Positions 37,770 through 49,937 of a stretch of 64,000 nucleotides of DNA are shown here, one piece after another (position 1 is the stretch's first letter; every line of letters begins with the position of its first letter). Position numbers and translations under genes: made by a program. The DNA comes from Sphagnum magellanicum. Taxonomy: Eukaryota; Streptophyta; Sphagnopsida; Sphagnales; Sphagnaceae. The notes under the pieces were generated by a model. That model was not told the origin of the DNA. It was given only the letters and a program-made list of their open reading frames with translations, and ran no database searches. The DNA lies in assembly GCA_021904315.1 (NCBI GenBank), contig CM038915.1, positions 18,662,001 through 18,726,000 on the forward strand, given 5' to 3'.

Positions 37770-37798
37770 GTTTTGACTAATGTTGGGTGGGTCAAGGT

Positions 37799-38728
37799 CA
37801 ATGTTGTGCATGTAAATTCTACAATGATTTACATTTACATGCCAATTTTTTTACACTTACATTTCATGTTGTATATATTTTGGGATTTACATTTACACTT
37901 GCATAATATGAATGTATATATATTTAAAAATACCCTTACACACATGTAAATTCCTTTGGCATGTAAGTGTAAATCACAATGCAATACTCTTATGAGGGTA
38001 TTGCACTACCATTGTCCTTGGAGATTTGATTCGCAAAAAATGAGAATATTGCATTTCATACTTTTCATCAACTTTTGTGGGTTTTTTAAACAAAAATATA
38101 AGACCATCACGAAAGCAAGATGATAAGAGGGAGCTTACTTGAAACAAGTCATTGATGAAGCTTGCAACAATCACTAAGAATTACAAGATGACCATGATGC
38201 CATCACTTAAACCAAACCCACAAAACTTGCAAATGAAAAGGAATAACATGAAACATGTCATTGTTGGAGCTTTCAACAATGCAAAGAATTATAAGATATT
38301 AATAACAACACCAATTACACTTGTAAACAACCTCTAAACAAATGGGAATAATTTTGGGAGAGCTCATAAAATCACAATGAAAAAAGATTTGCAAGATATT
38401 ATTTCTCCATATCTAACCTTTTCTTTTCTCCTACCTATCTCCCTGTTCTTTCCTCATGCCTACCATTTGCCCCTTTGTCCCTTTCTTTTTCTTTTTTCTT
38501 GGTTGAACCAATTCCATTACCACAGTTGTTATTTTTTTTAAATAATAATAATAAATATAATATTGCATATGTTATTGTGTGTAAAATTGTATACACATAT
38601 GTGTTTTTAAAAAATGTACACAACACTTATCTTGTTTTACACAAGGTGAAATAGCCTTACATAACTTTACATGTACACTTACACTTACTTGATGTGTATA
38701 TCAAAAATCATATACATGCACAACATTG
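37799..38728. mobile_element. hAT-like non-autonomous element with TTACA-type subterminal repeats
   Basis: Termini CAATGTTGTGCATGTA and TACATGCACAACATTG are perfect 16-bp inverted repeats. Both subterminal regions repeat a motif like TTTACATTTACA / ACTTACACTTAC. Flanking octamers gtcaaggt and gtcagaac agree in only four positions, so the target duplication is not proven. No transposase. Confidence 0.65.
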
Positions 38729-38818
38729 GTCAGAACCTTTGGTTTGTTTAGTAAAAACCAAACCAAAACAAGGACTAATTTTCAAGATCGGAACTAAAAC
38801 AAAATTTGATTATTTTTA

Positions 38819-39575
38819 GGGTGTAGGCATGGTCAAGTAGACAAAAAATGTTCCTTATCACAAAAAATTACAAGTAGACACAGAAAAAAATTCACGAATT
38901 GAAGGAAGGAATATTATTTTACTCAATGATTAATATGAAGATAAATTTTCACTTTAATATTATAACTTTGAAAAATGAACATTTTCATGTAGATTTAAAT
39001 GGATTTTACAAAATTGCATCTATTTGCAAGTAGTGTCCGATCTTACAGAATGGGTTGCAAGTAGATGAAATATTGAATGTTTTCTACCTTCAAGTTATGA
39101 AAGCCTTAAAAAATACTTGTGTACTATAAAATTATGCATGTTATAATCATAATACATAAAAATTTTAGTGTAAAAGTAGGTTTGAACACCAAATTGACCC
39201 AACATTATAACAAAAGGTGTCCCTGTATGCCAAGTGATTTTATTGGATTTTGAATGAATTCACTAGTTGTAATGAACAGGGACCAATGAAGAAGTAGTGT
39301 TCATTGGTTTAATGAATGGGGACTAGTGAACTGCACCCACATTTTGTAATAGTACAATAAGGTTCAAATTTACTTCTCACCTTATTTATGATACCAAAGT
39401 TTTTCAAATTTTGTATTCAACTTACCATAAACTAAATGAAGGGCCGTGTTTTTCCATATTTCTACTTACACAAGTTTTTAATCTACTTTCATGTGTTTAT
39501 ATCAAAAAAATTGTCACTTTTAAATTGCATTTTGGGCAGACTACTTTTTTTGTCTACTTGACCATGCTTACACCC
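38819..39575. mobile_element. DNA element with ~30-bp terminal inverted repeats
   Basis: The ends GGGTGTAGGCATGGTCAAGT... and ...ACTTGACCATGCTTACACCC match over about 30 bp with one clear mismatch. Superfamily uncertain: the flanks are T-rich and no clean target duplication can be read. A CACTA MITE (39,203-39,354) lies inside it. Confidence 0.7.
39203..39354. mobile_element. CACTA MITE, nested copy
   Basis: Ends CATTATAACAAAAGGTGTCC and ACATTTTGTAATAGTA are inverted and match those of the copy at 42,594-42,801, which runs in the opposite orientation. Flanked by caa at 39,200-39,202 and 39,355-39,357. 152 bp. Confidence 0.85.
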
Positions 39576-39758
39576 TTTATTTATGTGTGGAACCAGAACT
39601 AAAACCAAAACTTGTCTTTGAAAAATAAAGCGACTAGACTTGGAATTAACCATCAATTCATGTTTTTCTATTAAGAACCAAACTAGACCTAATTTTGACC
39701 TAATCCAAAATTGGAACCAAAGGTTCTTCATTAAAGTAAAAAGTCACCCAACAATGGT

Positions 39759-40320
39759 CTCTTTCTTTAGCAAACATAGATGATAGTTAGTTGCCATTTG
39801 CTATGCTTCATGTAGAAAGTAGCTCACTTAAGAGTGAGGATCTTTTACAAGATGAACCATTGATTTATACATGTAACTAATTAGCAACTAGTTATTAGTG
39901 AGTTAATCAAACTTAATCGATGCACACATAACCCTACTAGGATGTGTTCTCATGGATGAAAGTAGGGATGAAAGTAGGTAGCTGTGTAAGGGGTAGCATG
40001 ACTGTTTCCAACACTAAAACCTCTTACAAGTGACAAAATTTTCTGGTCATTACCCTAGTACCTTGGCCAATTCGACACTAACTATATTATTTTCAGAAAT
40101 GTTGAAATTTTCAAAAATTATTTCTTCCAAATCAAAAAATATTGTGAAGGATAATAGTGAATATTTAGGAATATTCCATTTGTTGAAATGAAATGTTCAA
40201 AATTAATTAATTATTCGACGGACAGGTGTTGAAATGGCCAAGGTACTACGGTATTATGGTCAATACTGGCACATCAAATGAGCTACATGGGTGGTCTCTT
40301 CAGATTCTTGGTTAGCTAAT
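39759..40320. other. Anonymous DNA
   Basis: No gene or element recognised. Confidence 0.4.
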
Positions 40321-40424
40321 TGCAAGTTTTTTTTCTTGAAGATAAAAGAGTTTTCTTGAAGCTGCTGGTTCTTTACCAGTTCTTTCATGAAAAGCACTAG
40401 TTCTTCGAGGTTTTTGAAATAACT

Positions 40425-40570
40425 GAAATGGGCAGTTCTTTGATCCTGATTTCTTTTTCCAGAAAACCAGAATTGACAGTTCTCTGATTCTGAAATATTA
40501 AAAAACCAGAATGCCAGTTCTGTGATTCTGAAATATTCAAAAACTGGAACCAGCAGTTCTTTATAAATTC
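40425..40570 (+). repeat. ~38-bp minisatellite
   Basis: Three to four units contain cagttctctgattctgaaat and aaaaaccagaat, with increasing divergence toward the left. Confidence 0.75.
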
Positions 40571-40589
40571 AGACAAACGCACAACACTG

Positions 40590-40992
40590 CTCTAAACTCT
40601 GAATCACCACCAAAAAAGCTCAAATTTGTCCCCAGTCTCAAGCTCTTCTGATGCACTTCCCAAGCTCTTTCTGTGGTCAATACATGCTGGTTTAGCTCAG
40701 TAAAATGGTCTTGGCCCAGAAGTTTTGCAGAGTTTGCTGAGGCTTGTAAAAGGCACAGCAAAGCAACACCTACTAGAGAAGAGAGTGTAATAAATATGAT
40801 TTGGGTGCTGCTCCATGTTTCTGATTGTTGAATCATAATGATTGGTCCAGGTGGTTAGCTATTAGAAGTCTCTCATCTATTTGCAGTCCCAGTTTTAGTT
40901 TTATGGGTGGAGTTGGAAAAAAGTGAATAACTAAACTTGGTTGTGAGAAATATTTTTGCATCGTCACATACTTAGCACCACTGGAGATGCTC
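40590..40992. mobile_element. PIF/Harbinger MITE, copy B
   Basis: An inverted, diverged copy of 355-716. Its right end (agcaccactggagatgctc) matches the terminal repeat and is followed by taa at 40,993-40,995. The shared interior includes aatcataatgattggtccag and the block that reads ITLSSL in one frame. The left boundary is blurred; taaactctgaatcaccacc near 40,593 is the best candidate. Confidence 0.7.
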
Positions 40993-40995
40993 TAA

Positions 40996-42593
40996 GGATG
41001 ACTTAATCTTGCATCCCAGTATGATATATAATCAAAAGCACTACAACTGCAATTAACAAGTGAATTTACCTACTGTCAAAGATGAGGTGCTGTCCAACTA
41101 GTTCTCAAAATGCTTCTCTGTGATGGTCTTTGCAAAGTTAACGAATTTCAGTTGCAAGAAGGCCAATTCACCATCAAGGCACGAATCTAATAGGCAGGCA
41201 TTTTTTATGTTTTTAGCAGGGTTCTTAGCAGAGTTCTTACACTTCATCAGGTTCCTCAGCAGTTCTAAATTTCGTGCATTAAGGCCCTCAGACAGGGCTG
41301 TAACTAGGATTCAGAATCTGCCCACGGCTCTGCCTTGGGCACACTCCTTATTCCAGTAACGCCCCTGTCTTCAGGCCTTACCTACCACATAATTTGCTCT
41401 GGAAGGCCTTTCAAGGAGGTAAATCTCTTGGTAAAGCAAATTGAAGTCATTTGTTTTTGCCACATTGATTGACATTACAAAGACTCGGTGAAAGAGAATC
41501 CAAATGACAGAATGGAATGCACACAAATCTTTGATGTCTTATTATGAGGCTCAGGGGTTTTGTCCTGAGTAAAGACACTTGTGGATTGTAGAGATATGAA
41601 ACAAAGGAAACCTTCTAATTATTCATAAGGCATTTCCCAACTTTCAAAAAGCAACCTACTTTTTGGATTGAAGGGAAAGGATCACATAGGTGAGGGGTCT
41701 ACGGAGGTAGATTGTGTCATTTTCATGATCACATTATGTGACATAATCTTCCAATGATGATCATGCATTCATAATAGGGACCAAAATGTGTGTAATGACC
41801 ATGAAGTTCTTCAAAAAATTGTTGAATCTGCCACCCCAGAGCATAATGTCACATGGAATAGTCTCACCCTTGCCCATTATGTTGCACGCGTTGCCTAGCT
41901 CACCCTAATGGGTGTGTGCCATATGCCTTACCATAGTACATTGAAGCCATAGCCTTTACGAATGCAGCAGCATTTTCATCAAGAAATGGATGCATGATGT
42001 GGAATTTGAAACTCTGGAACCAACATGTGACTGTGCAGCTGGAAGCTCTGTTAAAACTCAAGACTAGACTAGAAATTCACCCTTATATGAAGGATATATA
42101 ACAATGGACAGCTGAAGGGCTGAAGAAGGATGGAACAGTGAGTGACCATGTACTACTGCAGTACTCCAAAGCTGCATCAACTACTTGCAAATGCTGAAAC
42201 TACAGCTCTTCTTCTCTTAGTTGTCCATATCCATACTAGTGCAGTACTCCAAAGCTGCACCAACTACTTGCAGATGCTGAAACTGCACCAACTACTTGCA
42301 GATGCTGAAACTGCAGCTCTAGACTAGATGTCCATATCCAAAACAAGCCCACCTTCAAACCTCCACATCTGGTATTGACAATGTGGTGAATGCTTGGAGA
42401 TCTTTCTTAGCATGCTATAAAAGCCCTATCCAAACAAACAGGCTAAGTTTGTTCCAGTCTTGAAGTCCCTAAATCTGAGATACAAAGAGATGAAGGTATA
42501 GCAGATGGGTAAACTAATACAGTCTGATTTTGTATGGACATGTTGAACCCCACCTCCCCAATGTTCCTGTAGCAAAGCAAGATTGAGTACAAA
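40996..42593. other. Anonymous, less AT-rich DNA
   Basis: No gene is supported. A plus-strand frame at 41,120-41,359 has no recognised motif. A tandem duplication at 42,150-42,330 is listed separately. Confidence 0.4.
42150..42330 (+). repeat. Nested tandem duplication
   Basis: A ~95-bp unit starting gcagtactccaaagctgca occurs twice. Within the second copy the phrase ctgcaccaactacttgcag (28-bp unit) is itself duplicated. Confidence 0.85.
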
Positions 42594-42801
42594 CACTACT
42601 ACAAAATGTGGGTGTAATTTAATAATCCCTACTCACTAGATTAGTGAATTTATTGCTTCTCCACTAGTCCCAGTTCATTACAACTAATGAATTCACTCAA
42701 AATCTAGTGAAATCACTGACATAAAAGGATCACTACGACTAATGAATTCATTCAAAATCTAGTGAAATCACTGACATAAAAGGACACCTTTTGTTATAGT
42801 G
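42594..42801. mobile_element. CACTA MITE with an internal duplication
   Basis: Starts CACTACTACAAAATGTGGGT and ends ACCTTTTGTTATAGTG, flanked by aaa at 42,591-42,593 and 42,802-42,804. An internal ~56-bp unit (ctaatgaattca...aaaagga) is present twice in tandem and accounts for its extra length over the 152-bp copy at 39,203. Confidence 0.85.
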
Positions 42802-42804
42802 AAA

Positions 42805-43900
42805 AACACAAAAAGTATAATTGGGCATTGGCCCATACATGCAAATATCGCTCCATTCAAAACCTGAAAATATAACACTTGTAATACCGTAGTTGAATAT
42901 CATGTTTGTGTAGCTCTCTGCTCAATAATTACTTAACTTTGAGGATTTTCATTTTGACAAAAAATATATATATATTTCAAATATTCCAAAAGATGCTAAA
43001 TCATTTTCCTTCACAAATTCATTTCTTTTTGAAAATGATTTTTTGAAAATTTGAACAAGTTTTAGAAAAATATATTATTATTCTTTGGGTGAACTTGATA
43101 TTCCCTCTTGGGTATGGAAATTTTTGTATGTTTATAGTTTTGAACATACCAAATTTCTCTACTCATAGACTAGGCTGTAATTCCTTTCTTTCAAATCACA
43201 AGTCAGGAAATCATTTCGAGCACAAATCATTTGTGATATAACCCTTCTGATTGCATGCATGCATGTTTCCCAAAAGTCGATTAGTGTTGTTAATATTAAT
43301 GTTGGTAAAAGGAAATGATTGGCCTTATGGGTCGACGATAAGGCTTGGTTTTTAAGGAGAACTGCATTTTTGGGTCAAAACCCAATGTTGTTCTATTTCT
43401 CAATTTCAAAAGGAACTTTCAATCATGGTTTTAATTTCATTTTATTTTTATTTTTAATTTGTGGAATGGTCCTTAGATTCTGTCTTTAGATTGGTTTTGT
43501 GATCTTTAAAATCTTTTATAATTCATGTCATTTTCACAAAGAATTTAGAGTCAGTCTTGTTCAAGATTAGGTCCAGTTTCATCTTCATTACAAATAGTTA
43601 AACAAAAACAATTTGGTATAATATTAGTTTAGGCTAGAGTGAACCAGCCCCCATGATTGCACCAATTGGCCCTTCTGTCCATAGGATGGGTTGGATGATT
43701 CGTCTCTTTTTCATTCACCTCTTTAACTTACGTTAACCAACATTCTACCACAGTCAATCTTTTTTGGTTGCTCACCTTTGACCATTTTTTTTTTCATTGC
43801 CAAATTTTTCCCAACCCTGACCTCCATACTACCCACCCACCTAGCTACTATACTGACCTAAATCTTAGCCCTACCTACTAACTAATAATTAATCCTTTAC
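42805..43900. other. Anonymous AT-rich DNA
   Basis: No gene or element recognised. A palindromic gcatgcatgcatg run occurs near 43,254-43,266. Confidence 0.4.
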
Positions 43901-43904
43901 TTAC

Positions 43905-45060
43905 CTTGGCAAAACTCTTATCTCCTCTTGGCTAAACCAATATTTCTTCTTGGCTAAACTTATAATTTTTCTTGACTAAATTTCTATCTCTTGGCAAAAC
44001 CTATACATTTTATTGGCTAAATTTCTATGTCTTGGTTAAACCTATATATTTTACTGGCTAACTTTTATTTCTTTGCTAAACTTATATTTTTTCTTGACTA
44101 AACTTCTATTTCTTGGTTAAACTTATATATCTTACTACAATAAACTTTCTCTAAACTAATATTGTGTAAACTAATATTCTCTCTAAACTAATATGCGGGC
44201 ACAAGCCCATGGCGGGCCTCATACTTAATCTAATAATTCTCCATAAATTGATATTCAATATTTTTTTCCGGTCCCATAGCATTTTATAAAGTAATACATC
44301 ATACATATGGCACCAAAAAAGCGAAGGTGGGTATTCTGAGAGTACCCAGAGTGCAGCTTTCCACAACCTCACTTTCTGCCAAGATTTCTACCACTCATGT
44401 CATATGATCTTCTACGTGCTTTGATCCTCCACCAAGCTCCACAAGGTTTTGTTACCTTCCCCAATGATCCATGACCTTCTACTAACCTCTATAACCTTCC
44501 ATGTTACTCTGGCAGGTTCCGAAATGATTTTTATTACCCCCCATATAATTTGTGTAAACTAATATCCTCCATAAACTAATATCTTCCAGCCGATCCCAAG
44601 GATATTAGTTTAGAAAGAATTTACTATAGCTAACTTCTATTTTTTGCCTAAACTTATATTTCTTATTGGCTAAACTTATATCTCTTGGTTAAACTTATAT
44701 TTCTTGGCTATATTATTTTTTCTTGGCTAAACTTATATATTTTATTGACTAAACTCCTCTCTTTTGGCAAAACTTATATCTTTTGGCTAAATCTATATTC
44801 TTTTTGGTTAAACTTATATTTCTTCACTAAACTTATATCCCTTGGCAAAACCTATATATCTTCTTAGTCAAAATTATTTCTCTTAGTTAAACCTATATTT
44901 TTTCTTGGTTAAATTTGTATGTTTTGGCTAAACCTATATTTCTTCTTAGCTAAACTTCTATTTCTTGGCAAACTCTATATATCTATTGGTTAAACTTCTA
45001 CCTAATTCCTACTCCAAAAATTAACCAAAAAGTAGATACATCTTTTAGTAATGCCATTTT
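43905..45060 (+). repeat. Long degenerate ~22-bp tandem array
   Basis: Dozens of units of the type TTGGCTAAACTTATATTTCT run across the region with frequent one- to three-base length changes. The array is interrupted by the MITE at 44,134-44,630 and resumes after it in the same register and orientation, so it predates that insertion. Confidence 0.85.
44134..44630. mobile_element. MITE inserted in the 22-bp array
   Basis: Imperfect inverted ends: actacaataaactttctcta on the left, and tagaaagaatttactatagc as the right-hand counterpart. Subterminal taaactaatat motifs recur near both ends. Interior is less AT-rich and unrelated to the array. A clean target duplication is not readable, so the superfamily is open. 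Confidence 0.6.
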
Positions 45061-46089
45061 AATTATTTGCAAAACATCTACTTGTTGGCAAAACCTACCT
45101 ATCTAGATGTCATTATACCTACCAATGCACTTGCAAATTATGGACTTCAATTGAAAAAATTATAACGTAAAATGTGGGTATTGCAATTGCGAATTTGTTT
45201 TTGATGGTAGTTTTTTACATCCACTTTGGACCATTTAATGCAAGATGTACTTAGTTTAATTAAGGAAAAGGCTTGATAAATATAAAGTTAAAAAAACATC
45301 AAACATTTATGAATATTTGCACAATTTTTAATATTAATCAAAATCAATCCTAGGTTGGATTTTGGGGCGGAAAATTGGCCAAATTTTCACATACAAATAC
45401 TTGTAACAAGATGCATTTTATTTCTTTTGAAGGTGAACGGAGAAAGTCTCAAGTTGAAATGACCACACTAAAGGTAAAAAAATAAACTCTTATTTCATTC
45501 ATTTAATTTTTTCTTTTCATTCTGTTTCAATTTTAATTCATCACTTTCTTTTAAAAGATTATTTTGTATGGCATTTGTATATGTTTATATAGTTATTAAT
45601 TTTTATGACATTTACCATTAAAAAGTTTTAGGTTTATATATAATTTTTTGGGTAATTAGTTTTTAACTCTAAGGTTAATGCTTCAATTCATTAAAAAATT
45701 TAATTGATTAACTTTAAAATTCAAAACATAGTTATTATAAATGTTTTTTTGTATTCCATTTGTAGTTTTGTTTGTATAATCATCAGGTTGAAAACATTTA
45801 TCATTAGGATTATTTAGGATTTTAAGTTTAAGGCTTAATGAAATGTGTGTTGATTTATTTAGGTTGTGTTTTCAAATCAAGATACAACTCCTTTGAATGT
45901 GATATCATCCTTTAACATCAACAGTATGATATTTTTTCTTAATCATTTTCTTATTTTTTAAAAATTGTTTTGTTTATAATTTAAGGAAATCAATTTCCCT
46001 AAATGGTTTTAATATGGTCATCAAATTCCACTAAAAATGTTCCATGTTTAATATATGGATTTAACATTTTGGCCTACCATAAATAGTGT

Positions 46090-46550
46090 GGATTTAGGGT
46101 CATGATTCCAATATTACATTTTGTCACCCATATATAGTGTGCATCTTTAAATTATTATGTAAGTATTACATTTCCCTTTCCCATATATAATGTGGATTAT
46201 GGTCATAATTTGGGTATTGCACTTTGCCCCCACATATAGTGTGCATCTTTAAATTATCATGTAGGTATTGCATTTTTCCCCCATATACAGTGTGCATCTT
46301 TAAATTATCATGTAAGTATTGCATTTAAGGCTCCCACATATAGCATGGATTAAGGTCATAATGTGGGTATTGCATTTTTCCCCCATATATAATGTGCATC
46401 TGTAAAAAATCATGTAGGTATTGCATTTAAGGTTTCCACATATAGTGTGGATTAGGGTCATAATGTGGGTATTGCATTTTTCCCCCATATACGATGTGTG
46501 TCTTTAAATTGTCATGTAGGTATTGCATTTATTTTTTCCATAAATAATGT
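46090..46550 (+). repeat. 51/102-bp higher-order array upstream of the transposase
   Basis: Two alternating ~51-bp unit types are visible. One carries gtgcatctttaaattatcat followed by gtaggtattgcattt. The other carries gtggattaaggtcataatg followed by tgggtattgcattt. Pairs repeat at about 102 bp. The same units occur inverted inside the transposase intron at 48,590-48,940. Confidence 0.85.
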
Positions 46551-46833
46551 AGTTAGTTAACTATCATGTGGGTATTACATTTAGATTATCCATAGATAAT
46601 AAGGATTCAAAATTTACAATTATGGCCATAAACCGTATCATATGTTTTCCATATTTAACATTTAGGGTATTATGTGTATGATTATATAGGGTTTAGATGA
46701 GGGATACAAATTAAGTACTTAAAACATGTTGCATTAGTATTGATTATGACAATTAACATGTAATTCAAGATATTACAAATATAAAGTTTTGGACATCAAT
46801 ATCAATTTATTGTTTTTTCTTGTACAATCAGCT

Positions 46834-49800
46834 TAAAACATAGTTTCAAATATGAGTCGTGTTTCAAAATTTCAATATATTGAGATTCAAAACCCAAAGA
46901 AGTCACCCTTTAACAACATGGACTTGGTGTGGAAAAAAAATGTTTGACATGGAGGGGCACATATAATCGAGGTTAAGTGTGTATACATCCCACATGCATG
47001 AATCTTGAAATTTCTAATTGGTTAACAAAGCCATGAAGGCTCCTTGATGGAATGGAACATTTATAAGTGGGTACCTTCACAAGAAAATGTAAAAATGCTA
47101 AGAATCCAAAACCACCTCGACCATATTTGGTGTGATGTTCTTTTATTCACTTTTGTTATATGGAACTTGTTTTTTAACCTCATATTGTACCAAATTTTAG
47201 GTCTTAAATTGATTTCACATTTTGTAGGTATGCATGTGGATATGGGTCGAAAGATAATTGAGGAAACCCAAATCACCATTGATCCATTAAACGGGGTTGT
47301 TTAGCTCAATTTTTGATTAGGCGATTGTAGACATGACTTGAGGTGGCAAAGATAATCTTCTACCATCAACCTCATATGCGAATTAATGGTGAGCTTGCAC
47401 ATGGCAAACATGACCTTGATTCCATTGCGTGACCATCTTTTTTTGCCCCATAAATGTCACAAGCCTTCAAGGATCACATTTGGAACCAATTGGGTTTAGG
47501 TTACACCATCGAACAAATATATGATAAGCATAAAGCAATATGGTGGGCTAAAATCAATGCAAAAGAAGCGATGACAAGGGATGATTTCATTAGACAACAA
47601 GACATTGCTTACTTGGATCGCAAACACACAAAAAAAAATTAACGTTTACATTAAAATTTGGTCATTTCCCTTCGCACATGGGCATTTAGTCATCCAAATG
47701 ATGTGTTTTATTTTCAAGATGCAAGTGAGGATAATGGGATTCATGTCCCATTCACAATAGGGATACAAACCCCATCTCAATTGCAAGCCATGGTTTTGTT
47801 AGGTGATAATGGGGCAATCTCAATGGATGCCACCTTTGGCACTAATGATGTGAAATTTCATTTGTTCACATTGATGGTGTTTGATGCACATCACATTGGA
47901 GTGCTGGTTGCATGGATCATTACAAGCTGCCAAACATGCGATGATTTGGTGGAATGGTTAACTCCTTTGAAAACAAGGCTTTTAAGGAAGAACCTTAAAT
48001 GAAAATCTTCATGTTTCATTGTTGATAATGTTCCACAAGAATTACGAACATTGTAGTGAGTTTTATTTTCATTCTACCTTTTTTTGAGCTTTTATGTACA
48101 TATAGCCATTTCAAAATTTCATCCCACATTTTCCATTTTAAATAATGTTATTAGTTGAAATGATAATAAATTGGTATTTTACGCATGGTTAGGATTGTGT
48201 GGGGCTACAATCAAGTGCTCATTTACCTTTGGGCATGGCATGTTTTAAATGTTTGGTGCTTACATTCGATGGAAAAAATCAAAGACGATGAAGTGCGATG
48301 TGCAATATTGGATGACCTTCACACCATCATGTACATGCCCATTGAACCAAATGAAAGCATTGAAGCCTTCATGACTCATGGGAGAAACAACATCATTGAA
48401 AGTTTCACCCAACATTTACTTAATGATTCATGGATTCGATATTTTTGGACTAATTATTTCCAAGTTGGTACGTGAATTAACTCTCAATCCATTATTGTTG
48501 TTGCACCATGTTGTGCATAACCTAAAATATTCACTCTTTAAATTAAGGTAAAAGCACTAATGGTGGACTTAGCAATCTCATGTGGGTGCTAAATGCAATA
48601 CCCACATTAAACCTTTAATCCACACTATATGTGGGAGCATTAAATGCAATACCTACATGACAATTTAAAAATGCACACTATATGTGGGGGCAAAGTGCAA
48701 TACCTACATGACAATTTAAAAATGCACACTATATGTGGGGGCAAAGTGCAATATCCACATTATGACCTTAATCCACATAATATGTGGGAGCCTTAAATGT
48801 AATATCTACATAACAATTGAAAGATGCACACTGTATATGGGGGAAAAATGCAATACCCACATTATGATCCTAATCCATATTATATATGGTAGAAAGAAAT
48901 GCAATTCCTACATGATAATTTATGGATGCACACTGTATTTTGTTGTAGATTTATGGATGGTGGGGTTTCAATGAGTGCCACATTCAAACTGGGACACACA
49001 AGCATCAATTGAGTCTTACCATGGGGCATTGAAACGTTGGTTCTCTTTGGAAACAAAAGGACTTCAGGGTCGACGAATTGATTGATTAGTGTGGAGATTC
49101 ATGACAACAGTTGCAAAACATTGCATGCACACAACTGAAATGAAGAAACGCAGGTTCATAAGAAATAAGGTTGTGGAACGCATTGTGAAAACAAGTGTTG
49201 AGAAGGCCACATTAATCTCTCACACCAATGTCACCCATGGGATAGATGATTCAAACGAAATTGGCCATGCATGGATGGTACGAAGCCAACAACATCCGAA
49301 TATGACATATAAGGTCCCACTTCCTTTCACTAAGTATGCTTGTTGCACGTGTGAATGGGCCTTACGTGGAAACCTGTGTATACATCAAGTTGCCATTTTT
49401 CTTACATGTACCGATCTCATTAAAGAAAATATCATTCAATATTGTGGGACATGGTATGGATCTAATCGTGGAGGTTTTGCTGCAATGTTTACGGACCCTA
49501 CCTATTTACACATTTATGACAATGAAGAGGCCGATGAAAATCACTCTGAAAAACCATGGGTTGTTGATATGTGTGAGCTTATGAAACTGGATGATACCTC
49601 CCCCAATGTGGAAAAAGAGAAAGATCACAACCAACCTTTAAGTTCATCCACTTCCACGGAAAAAACATTTGTTTAAATGGGTGACATAATGCAAAAAATC
49701 ATCAATGAAGTCAAAGAAGCTGGGGTTCAATTCATAGACCACACCACATCATTGTTACATGTTATTGCAATAGATGTACGAGGTATTTGCCTTTCCAAGG

Positions 49801-49937
49801 TGAATGAAGTCATGCATCTCGACATGGTATTTCATTGTGTCAATGATGGACTTAGTAATTCAGTGCATCGGATGAAGGATTGGCATGAGATGATGTTAGA
49901 ACATGGAAATATTTGTAAGAAGAGGGCTCATGAGTAA
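46834..49937 (+). pseudogene. MULE transposase (DDE plus SWIM finger), inactive
   Basis: N-terminal part: WNIYKWVPSQENV and HLDHIW (about 47,050-47,130). Catalytic domain at 47,658-48,050: SMDATFGTND with the first Asp at 47,826, FHLFTLMVFD, VAWIITS, then FIVDN with the likely second Asp. The third acidic residue is in ASIESYHGALKRW (about 49,005-49,045). A SWIM finger, CTC-x8-CIH, lies at 49,344-49,385. An intron at 48,468-48,948 (GTACGTG...TGTAG) joins FQV to DLWMVGF in frame. Stops interrupt it (for example TGA at 48,001-48,003 and 48,973-48,975, TAA at 49,674-49,676), and the donor near 48,050 looks lost, so it is dead. The protein would have bound element ends and moved them. Confidence 0.85.
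48590..48940 (-). repeat. Inverted GGTATTGCA array inside the transposase intron
   Basis: On the plus strand the units read aaatgcaatacctacatg and cacactatatgtggggg, the reverse complement of the 46,090-46,550 array. The array fills most of the 481-bp intron and stops just before the acceptor. Confidence 0.85.

Larger units (their letters stand above)
37778..39758. mobile_element. Probable outer hAT-like element holding nested insertions
   Basis: Left end TAATGTTGGGTGGGTC, preceded by gttttgac; candidate right end agtcacccaacaatgg. Matching phrases just inside (aacctttgg after the first nested insert, ccaaaggttcttc before the right end) support pairing. The expected 8-bp duplication is absent at the right, so the outer unit is inferred. 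It contains the elements at 37,799-38,728 and 38,819-39,575. Confidence 0.35.

Noticed and set aside
37770-39770. Target duplication of the outer hAT-like element
   Set aside because: The left octamer gttttgac is not matched after the candidate right end (gtctcttt), so the outer unit is kept only as probable.
46090-48940. CRISPR-like array of ~51-bp units
   Set aside because: Units are contiguous diverged tandem copies without unique spacers, in a eukaryotic transposon.
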